From: Thermopolyspora sp040678635
GTDB taxonomy: Bacteria > Actinomycetota > Actinomycetes > Streptosporangiales > Streptosporangiaceae
Direction of reading: 5' to 3'
Assembly (NCBI RefSeq): GCF_040678635.1
Contig: NZ_JBFATZ010000001.1
Coordinates: 778,837 to 842,836 of the forward strand
DNA: 64,000 bases
Shown here: piece by piece, positions 49,085 through 58,039 of the stretch
Position numbering within the stretch: the first letter of the stretch is position 1
How the letters are laid out: the number at the start of each line of letters is the position of its first letter
Made by a program: the position numbers and the translations under genes
Notes under the pieces: model-generated
Told to the model about the DNA's origin: nothing
The model's input: the letters and a program-made list of their open reading frames with translations, nothing else
Database searches by the model: none

Positions 49085-50377
49085 TCAGCGCCCGGTGAGG
49101 TTCCGCACGATCGAGTCGGCGATCTCGCCGCTGCGCAGGGCGATGTTGGACAGCAGTGAGGAGGTGAGGCCGTGGCTGTGTTCGGTGCCGCCCTGGAGGT
49201 AGATCCCGCACTCCAGTTCGGGGGTGGTCAGGACGCGGTAGTCGCGCGCCACCTGGAGCCGCCCTGAGGCGTCTCGCGGGCAGTGCCGGCCGAGATCGCC
49301 GAGAAGCCGGGTCGGCTCCATGGGGTCGTAGCCGGTGCCGCAGGCGACCGCGTCGACGGACACCTCCTGGACGTCGTCGTCGATGAGCGAGTGCAGCAGG
49401 AGGCGTGTCTCGCTACCCGACCGCTTGACCTCGGCCAACCTGGTGAGGTTGCGGAATTGAAGGCGGTTGGTGTTGCGTACGACCTCGCCGTACCAGCGCC
49501 GGTACAGGTCGTGGATGACGTCTCTGTCCACCACGGAGTAGTTGGTGTTGCGGTGGAAGTGCCAGAAGGCGTGCCTCGCCTGCGAGCTCCCGAAGTAGTA
49601 GTGGTCCACTGCTTCGGGGTCGAACACCCGATTCGCGAACGGTGTGTCGTCCGCCAGCGAGTAGCCGTACGACGGAGTGATCGAGTGGATCTGCGCGTGC
49701 GGCAGTTCGTCGTACAGGAACCGGGTGATCTCGGCCGCGCTCTGCCCGCCGCCGATCACCGCCACGCTCTTGAGTTCGTACCGGTCGACCGCCCTGAACT
49801 TCTCCAGGAACTCCGAACTGTGCCAGACCCGGTCGTCCCGGCTCACGCCCTCCGGCATCCGGGGGACCAGGCCCGTCGAGATGACGACGTTCCGGGCGTG
49901 GATCACCCGGACATCCCCGCCGGGATCCCGCACCTCAAGCTCCAGGTGGGTGACCGCATCGCCGCCCGCCGGTCGCCGGATCGCGACGACCTCCGAGCCG
50001 TAGAAAACCTGGTCGGAGAAGGCCCTCTGCGCCCATTCCAGGTAGTCGTGGAACTCCTCACGGGTCGGGAAGAAGTCTTGGTTGTTGACGAACTGCGGAA
50101 GGCGGCCCGATCGATGGAGGTAGGAGATGAAACTGAAGGGGGACAACGGATTTCGGAACGTGACGAGATCCTTGAGGAAGGAGACCTGCATCGTGACGCC
50201 CGGAAGCAGCATGTTGCGGTGCCAGCCGAATTGGGGCTGCTTCTCGAAGAACGCCGCCCTGATCGGCTGCTCCGGCGTGTTGGACGGGTGTTCCCTGAGG
50301 GCGATCGCGAGAGAAAGGTTGGACGGTCCGAAGCCGACGCCGACAATCTCGTAGGCGTCATTTTCTCGAATGTGCAT
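49085..50377 (-). CDS. L-ornithine N5-monooxygenase, KtzI/SidA type
   Basis: A 430-residue flavin N-hydroxylase. The FAD motif GVGFGPSNLSLA, MQVSFLKDLVTFRNP (substrate loop), the NADPH motif GGGQSAAE and the terminal GTEHSHGLTSSLLSN are all intact. The wording closely follows KtzI, the ornithine hydroxylase that starts piperazate formation, and also siderophore enzymes. ATG 50377 has AGAGGAG 4 nt upstream; the upstream in-frame extension lacks a ribosome site. Its product, N5-hydroxyornithine, would be used either as a hydroxamate or cyclised to piperazate by a KtzT-type enzyme, which is not in this window. Confidence 0.9.
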   Translation of the reverse strand: MHIRENDAYEIVGVGFGPSNLSLAIALREHPSNTPEQPIRAAFFEKQPQFGWHRNMLLPGVTMQVSFLKDLVTFRNPLSPFSFISYLHRSGRLPQFVNNQDFFPTREEFHDYLEWAQRAFSDQVFYGSEVVAIRRPAGGDAVTHLELEVRDPGGDVRVIHARNVVISTGLVPRMPEGVSRDDRVWHSSEFLEKFRAVDRYELKSVAVIGGGQSAAEITRFLYDELPHAQIHSITPSYGYSLADDTPFANRVFDPEAVDHYYFGSSQARHAFWHFHRNTNYSVVDRDVIHDLYRRWYGEVVRNTNRLQFRNLTRLAEVKRSGSETRLLLHSLIDDDVQEVSVDAVACGTGYDPMEPTRLLGDLGRHCPRDASGRLQVARDYRVLTTPELECGIYLQGGTEHSHGLTSSLLSNIALRSGEIADSIVRNLTGR

Positions 50378-50514
50378 GGAACTCCTCTGCGAGCGGAATT
50401 GTGAAGACGATCGGCCGGACGTCACGCCCAGGAGATTTCGGCGAGGGCTTGCGTCGTTGTCGCCGTGAAAGTCCACGTCCCCGGCCCTCGAAGCCGTCTG
50501 CGCACCGAGAATAA

Positions 50515-50543
50515 AATGTACGGTACCCCGCCGCGAGGCTCAA
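50515..50543 (-). promoter_or_regulatory. promoter of the ornithine hydroxylase gene
   Basis: On the minus strand TTGAGC (50543-50538), a 17-bp spacer and TACATT (50520-50515). The leader is about 130 nt. The rest of the 370-bp gap (50378-50749) shows no gene. Confidence 0.6.
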
Positions 50544-50749
50544 TGATCCGGCCGCGGCGAAAAGGCGCGCTGTCCGGCCGACCGGACAGACGTCGGGTTC
50601 GACGACGGAATTGGGGCCGGGATTCTCCGTCGGCGGCCCGCTCCGGAGGGCACCGTCCCCGTCGGAGCGGTCCGGCGGCGGAAGGAGGGCGCGGAACGAC
50701 CGGCGGCGGCACCCGGCGGCTCTCCCCTCGCGCCGTCGGCCGGGCGTGG

Positions 50750-53071
50750 TCAGCCGAAAAATCCGGCGAGGGCCTCCATGTCGATCGGGACCGGGGAGAG
50801 CCGGTACCCCGCGGGCGGTTCGACGCCGAGCAGGTGGCGGACAAGGAAGTCCCAACGGCGCCGGGTCACATGGTGCTCGTAGCCACAGTAGATGTGGTCG
50901 GCGTCGGGGACGATGAGCAGGTCGAAGTCCTTATCGGCGCGGATGAGGCGCTCGGCGAGCCGTAGGGTCAGGTGCGGCGAGACCCTGTCGTCGAGACCGC
51001 CGTGCACCAGCAGCAGCCTCCCCTGGAGCCGGTCGGCCAGTTCCACGTTGGAGGCCGCGACGTAGTCGGCCTCCGCGACGGGGCCGTGATAGGGCTCGGC
51101 CAGGCCGAGGTCGACGAAGCGGAAGTCGTGCATCCCCGACTCCGCGACCGCCACGGAGAACATTTCGGGGTACTTGAGCAGCGCCCGCACGGCCGCGAAA
51201 CCGCCGCCCGACATGCCGGTCACGCCCACCCGGCCGAGGTCCATCCACGGCCGGGTCCCGGCCAGCTCGCGCAGCGCCGCCACGTGGTCGGACAGGCCTG
51301 CGGCGTCTCCGAGATCACCGTAGGACACGTCGTGGAACGACTTGCTTCGGCCGGGCGAACCCCGCCCGTCGATCGCGACGACGACGAAGCCCAGGGCCGC
51401 CAGCGCCTCGGCCTCGTAGCCGTACGCGCCGGGGTCGAACGACGGGCTCACGCGGGTGTCGGTGGGAAGCCCGTACGGCGTGTCGACGACCGGGTAGCGG
51501 CGCTCGGGGTCGAAGTCGTGCGGCCGGTAGAGCAGGCCGTAGATCTCGGTCCTGCCGTCCGCCGCGGTCGTACGGATCCGTTCGGGCGGGCTCCAGCCGG
51601 TCGCCCGCAGGCCGGTGACATCGGCACGCTCCAGCTCGACCAGCACCCGTCCGTCCCACGCGCGCACGGTGATCACGGGAGGGGTGCCGGTCGTGGACGC
51701 CGAGTCGACGAAGTACCGCCCGCCGGGCGGAACCGTGATGACGTGATCGAGTTCGTCGTCGGTGATCCGGGCGAAGCCGGAGCCGTCCAGGTCGGCCCGG
51801 CACACCGACCTGCGGTACGGGTCCTCCTCGACGAGCCCCGCGGCGGTGAAGAAGACCACCCGCCGTTCCTCGTCGACGTGCACGATCTCCTGCACCGCCC
51901 ATGGTCCGGAGGTGACCTGTGTGATCGGCTTCCCGGACTCGGCCGCGCACAGGTAGAGATGGCCCCAGCCGTCCCGCTGGGAGTACCAGAGCACCTCGTC
52001 GCCGCCGGAGAGCACCCGGACCATCGGTCGCCCGAGTTGCCGCTGCGAGGGCTCCACGCGCGTCGCGCCGGTCTCGCTCATCACCGTTCGTACGGCTCCG
52101 GATTCGGGGTCGAGCCGATTCAGGCTCAGCGTGCGCGCGTCCCGGGAGGTGCTCAGGTAGTACACGGCGGAGCCGTCGGGCGCCCACCACGCCCATCGGC
52201 TGAAGATCGGCGACAGCAACGGCATCGGCACCGGCTCCGCGCGGGCCCGGACCAGCGAGCCGGTGACGACGTCGATGACGACGAACTCTGCCAGAGGCAG
52301 CCGGTCATCTCCGGGATGGGCCGAGCGCAGGCTGAGGGTCTCGGGCGGGCCGCCGTCGGTGGGCGCGCTGCGCAGCAGGTGGGTCCGGCGCACCCCGCGC
52401 AGGTCGGTCCGATGTGTCAGGATCCGGGTGGAGTCGGGCGACCAGGCCACGGCGGGTGGCATGTGCGGAAGGCCCAGCCTGGTGAGCAGGGTCGAGTACA
52501 TGAGGGCGTCGGGGTTGGCGCCGTAGTCCTGATCGGGGGTGCCGTCCGAGGTCAGGGCGCGCTCGCCGAGACCGTCCGGGAGGCGCACGCGCAGGTTGTG
52601 ACCCGAACGGTAGACCGCGTGGCGGCCGTCGGGCGCGACGACCTCCAGCGGGTTGCCCGGGGGTGCGGCTTCGGACTTCTCACACAGGTAGGTCTCCAGC
52701 GAGCATCGCCAGTGCGGGCCGAAGGCGTCGAACTCCACCATGTCATACGCCGTGCCGCCCGCTGCGCCGCCCGACAGGGCGATCGCGGAGAAGGGCAGCG
52801 CTCGCGCGCTCACCTCCTGGCCCGACGCCTCGGCCAGTCGCGCGGCGAGGCGGACGTGATCGAAGGCGTCCCGGCGGGTGCCGGCCTCGGGGTCGACGAG
52901 GACGAATCTCTTGCCCTCCTCGGTGTCGACCGCGTACCAGAAGCGCTCGCCCCCGTCCAGCCACCTGGGCGTCACTTTGGACCTTTTCACCAGGTTGGCG
53001 CGGTTGTGACGGAGCAGCTTCTCCGCCGTCTCGTAGGCGCGGACGGCAAGCCGATTCGATTCGCTGGCCAT
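50750..53071 (-). CDS. S9 family prolyl oligopeptidase / dipeptidyl peptidase IV-like hydrolase
   Basis: A 773-residue cytoplasmic enzyme without signal peptide, starting at ATG 53071 after GAAGGAAGATC. The first ~520 residues form a beta-propeller of the DPP-IV N-terminal type (repeated AWSPDS/WWAPDG blades). The C-terminal alpha/beta hydrolase has Ser621 in GMSGGGF, Asp694/695 in GGLDDRVSP and His726 in DADHIYC, a complete triad. In peptide antibiotic clusters such peptidases can process, cleave or detoxify the product. It is 178 bp upstream of the N-hydroxylase promoter, with the regulator gene on its other side. Confidence 0.88.
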   Translation of the reverse strand: MASESNRLAVRAYETAEKLLRHNRANLVKRSKVTPRWLDGGERFWYAVDTEEGKRFVLVDPEAGTRRDAFDHVRLAARLAEASGQEVSARALPFSAIALSGGAAGGTAYDMVEFDAFGPHWRCSLETYLCEKSEAAPPGNPLEVVAPDGRHAVYRSGHNLRVRLPDGLGERALTSDGTPDQDYGANPDALMYSTLLTRLGLPHMPPAVAWSPDSTRILTHRTDLRGVRRTHLLRSAPTDGGPPETLSLRSAHPGDDRLPLAEFVVIDVVTGSLVRARAEPVPMPLLSPIFSRWAWWAPDGSAVYYLSTSRDARTLSLNRLDPESGAVRTVMSETGATRVEPSQRQLGRPMVRVLSGGDEVLWYSQRDGWGHLYLCAAESGKPITQVTSGPWAVQEIVHVDEERRVVFFTAAGLVEEDPYRRSVCRADLDGSGFARITDDELDHVITVPPGGRYFVDSASTTGTPPVITVRAWDGRVLVELERADVTGLRATGWSPPERIRTTAADGRTEIYGLLYRPHDFDPERRYPVVDTPYGLPTDTRVSPSFDPGAYGYEAEALAALGFVVVAIDGRGSPGRSKSFHDVSYGDLGDAAGLSDHVAALRELAGTRPWMDLGRVGVTGMSGGGFAAVRALLKYPEMFSVAVAESGMHDFRFVDLGLAEPYHGPVAEADYVAASNVELADRLQGRLLLVHGGLDDRVSPHLTLRLAERLIRADKDFDLLIVPDADHIYCGYEHHVTRRRWDFLVRHLLGVEPPAGYRLSPVPIDMEALAGFFG

Positions 53072-53204
53072 GATCTTCCTTCGGGCCGTGGGGGAACGGC
53101 GATCTCGGCGCCGCCGACGGCACCGCCTCGGGAGGAGCGGCCTTGCGGCGAAGACGCCGACGATTTCGCCCGGCTTCGTGCCGCGGGCGATGTCACGAGG
53201 AGCG

Positions 53205-53894
53205 TCAGGCGTTGACGGTGATGTCGAGCGCGGTCGGCCGGTCGGCGCTGAGGACCTGCTCCGCCGCCTGATCCAGGGTGGCGAGCACCCACTGATCAAG
53301 GTCGGCGCCCGACTGTTCCGCGGCCTTACGCCACCAGTCGATCCGGCCGCCCGGCAGGGCGAGTCTCTTGACGGTCTCGCTCTCGTCGGTGGCCCGCGCC
53401 GACAGCGACTTCTGCCGGCTGAGCTGCACGGCGTTGCGTAACTGCTTCGTCGTCCAGTTTCCCTGCTCGGCCAGGTCCAGCCACTTGTCCTGCTCCTCGC
53501 TGGGTAGTGACGCGAGCTCGGCGTGGTGCTGAAACGTCAACGCGGCGCGACGGCGGTGCAGGGGGAACCGTCGCGACACCCAGGCGTAGTTCCTGAGCGT
53601 CTGGTACTGCAGACCGACCGCCGCGATGCCCCGCTGATACCTGTCGGAGTACCGGTCTTTGCCGAAGACCAGCCAGTCGCCCAGCCACCAGCAGGACGAG
53701 TCGACAATGCCGGACAGACGGCGCCCGGCGAGTTCCCATTCATCAAAGGAAAGCGTCGGCGGAAGATGCAGGCCGATCTTTGTGGTCATAACCTTCGCCG
53801 GTAATGCGTTGTCGACCGGGTGTGGTCGCGGCCTCGGAAGCCGATCGCGGACGGTAACCGGACTTGCGGGATGCAGTCTTCTCGTATTATCCAT
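53205..53894 (-). CDS. LmbU-family cluster-situated regulator
   Basis: About 229 residues from ATG 53894, which has AGGTGA at good spacing only ~15 nt after the predicted transcription start; ATG 53789 would give a shorter form. The conserved block IGLHLPPTLSFDEWELAGRRLSGIVDSSCWWLGDWLVFGKDRYSDRY and the following RGIAAVGLQYQTLRNYAWVSRRF and ALTFQHHAELASLP are hallmarks of LmbU/NovE/HmtD regulators of secondary metabolism, which contain a helix-turn-helix and activate their clusters. The family was first described in lincomycin and novobiocin producers. It probably activates the NRPS genes on the opposite strand and the accessory genes here. Confidence 0.88.
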   Translation of the reverse strand: MDNTRRLHPASPVTVRDRLPRPRPHPVDNALPAKVMTTKIGLHLPPTLSFDEWELAGRRLSGIVDSSCWWLGDWLVFGKDRYSDRYQRGIAAVGLQYQTLRNYAWVSRRFPLHRRRAALTFQHHAELASLPSEEQDKWLDLAEQGNWTTKQLRNAVQLSRQKSLSARATDESETVKRLALPGGRIDWWRKAAEQSGADLDQWVLATLDQAAEQVLSADRPTALDITVNA

Positions 53895-53915
53895 CCTCAT
53901 CACCTACCCGGCGTC

Positions 53916-53943
53916 ATCTTACCTCGAAAGAGGTATGTGTCCA
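53916..53943 (-). promoter_or_regulatory. promoter of the LmbU-family gene with a palindrome in the spacer
   Basis: On the minus strand TGGACA (53943-53938), a 16-bp spacer and TAAGAT (53921-53916). The spacer and the first base of the -10 hold the perfect palindrome TACCTCTTTCGAGGTA (53920-53935), a position where a repressor would block RNA polymerase directly. Confidence 0.65.
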
Positions 53944-54128
53944 GGGTGGGCGAGAAAGTCTCCTGGTTGCGGTCAGGATGTGAGGCCGCTGACATCGGGC
54001 ATAAGGGGCATAAATGGTGGCGCAAAAATCACGGTGCGGAGAATGCGCAGTTTGCGCCCTCGCCGACGCGCTTTTTTGTGTTTTTCGGATACGTTATATC
54101 CGGCCCGGACCCGGCTTCGCGGGCGGCG

Positions 54129-54767
54129 TCAGGGCAACCGTCCCATCAGCTCGGCCACGTCGCGGCACTGGGTGCTCGGATGCCGGTTGAACGACGACCG
54201 CACCCGGTCGCGGACCTCGCGCCGCTGTTCCTGGCTCAGTTTGAACATTCCCTCGCAGCGGATCACGCGGACGCGGAGGGCGCCGACCGCCGGCGCGATC
54301 TTACGGAAATATCCGAGAGAATCGCGCATGTCCCAGTGGCTCCCGAATTTCTCCTCGAAAGCGTGCACCGTGGCCTGCACCACATGGAGCGTGTCGTCAA
54401 TCGAGTCAAGCTTCTGGACGATGCCGCGGACATGCACTGATGTGAAATTCCAGGTCGGTGCGCACGGCGTGTATTCATAGACGGCCGGCGTTACATATGC
54501 GTGCGGTCCGGTGAATGTCAGGAGAACGGCGCCGCCGTCCTTCAGCGCGGCCCAGTGCGGGTTCGCCCGATTCAAATGGCACAGCAATACGCTGCCCGCC
54601 AGATCGGCGGACGCGGCGTCGACGAATTCCGGGATCACCGGGAGGTGGGTGGCGAACGGAACGTCCCCCGTCGCGCCGTTGCTCGTCATCAGCGCCAGCG
54701 GGTTGCCTGTGATGATCTCGACCATCCACGAGGTGTCAGGCGGACGGTAGTGGCTGGGTACGAACAT
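54129..54767 (-). CDS. PaiB-like FMN-binding split-barrel protein
   Basis: A 212-residue protein beginning MFVPSHYRPPD, the exact start style of PaiB-family proteins, with ATHLPV and GPHAYVTP typical of their FMN-binding split barrel. PaiB was named a transcriptional regulator in Bacillus, but many homologues are probably flavin enzymes. It lies between the LmbU-type regulator and a DUF4097-like gene. A tailoring or regulatory role in the cluster is open. The 234-bp gap to the regulator (53895-54128) holds the regulator's promoter and is AT-rich around 54061-54110. Confidence 0.8.
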   Translation of the reverse strand: MFVPSHYRPPDTSWMVEIITGNPLALMTSNGATGDVPFATHLPVIPEFVDAASADLAGSVLLCHLNRANPHWAALKDGGAVLLTFTGPHAYVTPAVYEYTPCAPTWNFTSVHVRGIVQKLDSIDDTLHVVQATVHAFEEKFGSHWDMRDSLGYFRKIAPAVGALRVRVIRCEGMFKLSQEQRREVRDRVRSSFNRHPSTQCRDVAELMGRLP

Positions 54768-54835
54768 CGAACCTCCCGGGCCGGGGGGCGACCCCGTGGC
54801 GCCCGGCGATGCGGAGGGCCTCGCCGGCCGCCGGT

Positions 54836-55528
54836 TCAGGACCTTCTGATGATGATGTCGTCGAGGCTGGTGCGGGCGCGGATCTTCACGGTGGACGCGG
54901 ACGCCGTGCCGTTCTCAGCCGGCAGCCTGTTGAGGACGCGGCCCAGCTTGGAATGCGCGCTCAGGTCGACACCGGTGCCCGGGCGAACGCCCACCTCGAC
55001 CTCTCCGATGTCGGTCGCCAGGTCGACCGTGCCGCGCGCGACCTCGCCGACCACGATGTTCCCGACGTTGGTCTTGGCGTCGACGTTGGCGTCGGCGCGC
55101 TGGACGAGGATGCTTCCGTTGCGGTTTCTGGCCCGAAGGTCCCCGCCGATCTCGGCCAGCTGGAGCCGGCCGGAGCTGGCGCTGAACTCGCACGCGCCGA
55201 GGAGGCCCTCGCTGCGGATGGTGCCCAGGTACGCCCTTCCCCGCACCTCGGACCCGGTGGGGAGTCGAACGGTGATGGACACCGTCCCGGGCGGCGGCTC
55301 CCCGAGGTACCTGTACCGCCACGGGTGGCCCTGCCGGACCCACAGCCCGTCCGCCTCCGTGTAGCCGATGTCCACCTCCTGGACGGCCTCGATATCGGTC
55401 GGCTGCGCCGGATCGTACGGCTCGACCGTCACCACAGTGTCGGCACGATCGCCGGCGACGATGGCGACCTCGCCGGCCGCCACTGTGATGGTGGCCCGGA
55501 TGGGCTCGGGAGTGTTGAAGGTGGGCAC
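54836..55528 (-). CDS. DUF4097-like beta-strand-repeat protein
   Basis: A 230-residue protein starting at GTG 55528, with GGAGG 5 nt upstream. After a short N-terminal region the sequence is a regular series of beta-strand repeats (VRLPTGSEVRGRAYLGTIRSEG, ARNRNGSILVQRADANVDAKTNVGNIVVGE, GTVDLATDIGEVEVGV), the pattern of DUF4097 putative adhesin-like proteins. There is no signal peptide. Such proteins often sit beside ABC exporters, as here, but their function is unknown. It follows the DrrB-type permease gene by 47 bp and is probably in the same transcript. Confidence 0.75.
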   Translation of the reverse strand: MPTFNTPEPIRATITVAAGEVAIVAGDRADTVVTVEPYDPAQPTDIEAVQEVDIGYTEADGLWVRQGHPWRYRYLGEPPPGTVSITVRLPTGSEVRGRAYLGTIRSEGLLGACEFSASSGRLQLAEIGGDLRARNRNGSILVQRADANVDAKTNVGNIVVGEVARGTVDLATDIGEVEVGVRPGTGVDLSAHSKLGRVLNRLPAENGTASASTVKIRARTSLDDIIIRRS

Positions 55529-55575
55529 GTCATCCTCCATGGCGGTCCGCCGGCTCGGCCGGCCGGGCTGATCGG

Positions 55576-56412
55576 TCAGTTCGGCTGATCGGGCCGCTCG
55601 CGGTTGAACGCCTTGATGGACCAGAAGAGGCCGAGGACGCCGATCCCCGTCGTCCAGGCGAGGGCGATGACGGCGCTGTCGCCGATCGGGGTGCCGTACA
55701 TCAGCCCGCGCAGCGTGTCGATCATCGGGGTGAACGGCTGATACTCGGCGAAGTACCGCACGCCGGTCGACATCGACTCGGGCGGCACGATTCCCGAACC
55801 GACCAGCGGGAGCAGAACCAGCGGGAAGGGGCCGTTGCTGGCCGAGCCGACGGTCTTGGCGGCGAGGCCGAAGGCGAGGCCCAGCCAGCACAAGGCCAGG
55901 CTGACGTAGGCCAGGAATCCGACGACGGCGAGCCACTCCAGGGGCGTGGCGTTGGGGGACAGGCCCATGAGGAAGGCGATCCCGGTGACGACCGCCATGC
56001 TGAGGAGGGCCTGGATCACGCTGGCCAGGACGCGGGCGACGAGGATGGACGGGGTGTAGATGGCCATCGTACGAAAGCGGTTGTAGATGCCCCCCGTCAT
56101 GTCGACACTCGTCTGCGTGGAGGTGCCGATCAGTTGTGACGCGGCGGTCATGATGATGAGACCGGGCAGCAGGTAGTCGACGTACCCGCCCGAGCCTGCG
56201 ATGTTCACCGCGTCCCCGAGAGCGCCGCCGAAGACGTAGTTGAACAGCAGCAGGAAGAGCACGGGGATGCCGATGATGGCGCCTACGGCCACCTTGTCGC
56301 GGAACTGGTTCTTCATGTTGCGCCGCAGCATCGTGGACAGGTCGCGCAAGGGATGGACCTTGACGGAACCCGAGGGGCGGGGGAGCGTGGCGGCCACGGT
56401 GGAGTCCGTCAT
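55576..56412 (-). CDS. DrrB-type ABC-2 exporter permease
   Basis: A 278-residue ABC-2 permease with six membrane helices and the family region YVDYLLPGLIIMTAASQLIGTSTQTSVDMTGGIYNRFRTMAIY. Its ATG overlaps the stop of the DrrA-type ATPase gene. Together they form a daunorubicin-resistance-type exporter, the common self-resistance and efflux device of antibiotic clusters. Confidence 0.9.
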   Translation of the reverse strand: MTDSTVAATLPRPSGSVKVHPLRDLSTMLRRNMKNQFRDKVAVGAIIGIPVLFLLLFNYVFGGALGDAVNIAGSGGYVDYLLPGLIIMTAASQLIGTSTQTSVDMTGGIYNRFRTMAIYTPSILVARVLASVIQALLSMAVVTGIAFLMGLSPNATPLEWLAVVGFLAYVSLALCWLGLAFGLAAKTVGSASNGPFPLVLLPLVGSGIVPPESMSTGVRYFAEYQPFTPMIDTLRGLMYGTPIGDSAVIALAWTTGIGVLGLFWSIKAFNRERPDQPN

Positions 56413-57383
56413 GACGAGACCTTTCGGCTCTGACCGGTGAGAGCGAGGAACACGTCGTTCAGGTCGGGCGTGTGCAGCGAGACGTGCGGGACCTCGTCGG
56501 CGTCGATCCGGGTGAGCACGTCCAGCACCGACCGTGCGCTGGTGTCGCTGGCGACCCGCAGGGTGAGATCCGCGTCGTCGCGGACCGCACCCTCGATCCG
56601 CTCCGCGGCGGCGTCGAGGGCGTGCCTGGAGGTGAAGGTCAGCATCAGGTGCCCGCCGGGGACGCGCCGCTTGAGCTCCTCCGCGGTGCCTTGGGCGACG
56701 ATCCTGCCTCCATCGAGCACGGCGACCTGGTCGGCCAGTTGGTCGGCCTCCTCCAGGTACTGGGTGGTGAGGAAGATCGAGGTCGCCTCGGTGCGGACCA
56801 GATTGCGGATGAGCTCCCACATCCCGAGCCGGCCGCGCGGGTCCAGACCGGTGGTCGGCTCGTCGAGGAAGATGATCCGCGGCGATCCCACCAGGGTCAT
56901 CGCCAGGTCCAGCCGGCGTCGCATGCCGCCCGAGAAGGCGTACACCGGCTTCCTGCCGGCGGCGGCCAGCTCGAAGAGGTCGAGCAGTTCGGCGGCCCGC
57001 TCGCGGCCCCGCCGCTTGGGCAGGTGCCACAGATCCGCCATCAGCAGCAGGTTCTCCTCTGCGCTGAGGTAGTTGTCCACGGCGGAGAACTGGCCGGTGA
57101 CGCCGATGACGGAGCGCACCGCCATCGGCTCCCGCCGCACGTCGTATCCCAGAACGCGGACCTCTCCGGCATCGGCCGAGGTCAGCGTGGAGAGGATCCG
57201 CACCATCGTCGTCTTGCCCGCGCCGTTCGGGCCGAGAAGGGAAAAGACCTGCCCCTCGGGGACGGACAGGTCGATTCCATCGAGAACCACCTGATCGCCG
57301 TAGGACTTGCGCAGCCCACGGCCCTCGATCGCGGCATGTGTCGTGGCGCTGGTGTCGCTCGTCGGGTCGTACGCGACAGTCAT
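56409..57383 (-). CDS. DrrA-type ABC exporter ATP-binding protein
   Basis: 324 residues from ATG 57383, with AGGGG 5 nt upstream. Walker A (GPNGAGKTT), signature (FSGGMRRRLDLAMTL), Walker B (IIFLDEPTTGLDPRG) and the C-terminal DrrA domain (LNDVFLALTG) are intact. It is the first gene of an exporter operon with DrrB-type permease and a DUF4097-like protein. Three operator-like repeats lie directly upstream, so efflux is likely repressed until product appears. Confidence 0.92.
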   Translation of the reverse strand: MTVAYDPTSDTSATTHAAIEGRGLRKSYGDQVVLDGIDLSVPEGQVFSLLGPNGAGKTTMVRILSTLTSADAGEVRVLGYDVRREPMAVRSVIGVTGQFSAVDNYLSAEENLLLMADLWHLPKRRGRERAAELLDLFELAAAGRKPVYAFSGGMRRRLDLAMTLVGSPRIIFLDEPTTGLDPRGRLGMWELIRNLVRTEATSIFLTTQYLEEADQLADQVAVLDGGRIVAQGTAEELKRRVPGGHLMLTFTSRHALDAAAERIEGAVRDDADLTLRVASDTSARSVLDVLTRIDADEVPHVSLHTPDLNDVFLALTGQSRKVSS

Positions 57384-57411
57384 GTTGACCCCTGCATGGG
57401 TTCGATACTCA

Positions 57412-57484
57412 TGAACATTGTTCAAGTCGCGATGCTAGATGACACTTGAGCACTGTGCAAGTAGCTAGCTGAACATTGTGCAAG
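57412..57484. promoter_or_regulatory. three TTGAACA/TGTTCAA-type operator repeats upstream of drrA
   Basis: TGAACATTGTTCAAG (57412-57426), ACTTGAGCA-C-TGTGCAAGT (57444-57462) and TGAACATTGTGCAAG (57470-57484) share a palindrome close to CTTGAACA-N-TGTTCAAG. They sit 29-101 bp upstream of the DrrA-type start codon, where the exporter promoter should be. The array looks like the target of a TetR- or MarR-type repressor, which is not encoded in the visible part of the cluster. Confidence 0.75.
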
Positions 57485-58039
57485 AGTCGTCTCCACAGGT
57501 CTCCCCGCGCGGAGGCGGTGTGGTGGGCCGAGCGTCCGCCACGGCGGGTCGATGTGTCCTGCGGCGGTCGGTCCTGTCTGTCGCTCGCTCCGGTGGTTGC
57601 GCGCCGCGTTGCGCGCCGGTGTCGCGCACCCCTCGGCGGCGCCCGTCGGACGCCGAGGCGGGGCCACCTCCCAGGTAGCCATGGCGCCGTCCGCCTGGCA
57701 AGAACCCCGTAAGTCCCGTAAGGACGCCGTGAAAAACGGGTGAAGAACGGGTGGAGAACGGGACGCTCCCGCGCGGGGACGAGGCCGGCCCGGTGCCGTG
57801 TCCCGTCAACCGGACAGGAGCGGGGGCGGGCGACCTTGACGTCTCCGCTCGCGGTGATGAATGTATATTGAGCGTCGTGGGGACCTGACCCGCCAAAGCG
57901 GGTCGATGAAATTCCTTCTGATTTCCGGGATCAGCGGCACGGCCTTTTCTAATTATCCGCGCGGCCAAGATGTGAAAAGGTTCCTGAAAGGCTCGCGGAG
58001 CCCCTCCATTACACAAGATCAGCAGGGTGGTGGAACCGC
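57485..58039 (+). other. divergent intergenic region before the thioesterase/NRPS genes
   Basis: About 550 bp without a convincing gene. TTGACG (57836-57841) and an AT-rich ATGTATATTG (57861-57870) mark the probable promoter of the plus-strand biosynthetic operon, although the spacing to TATATT (22 bp) is not canonical; AATGTA at 18 bp is the alternative. The leader would be ~165 nt. Confidence 0.45.
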
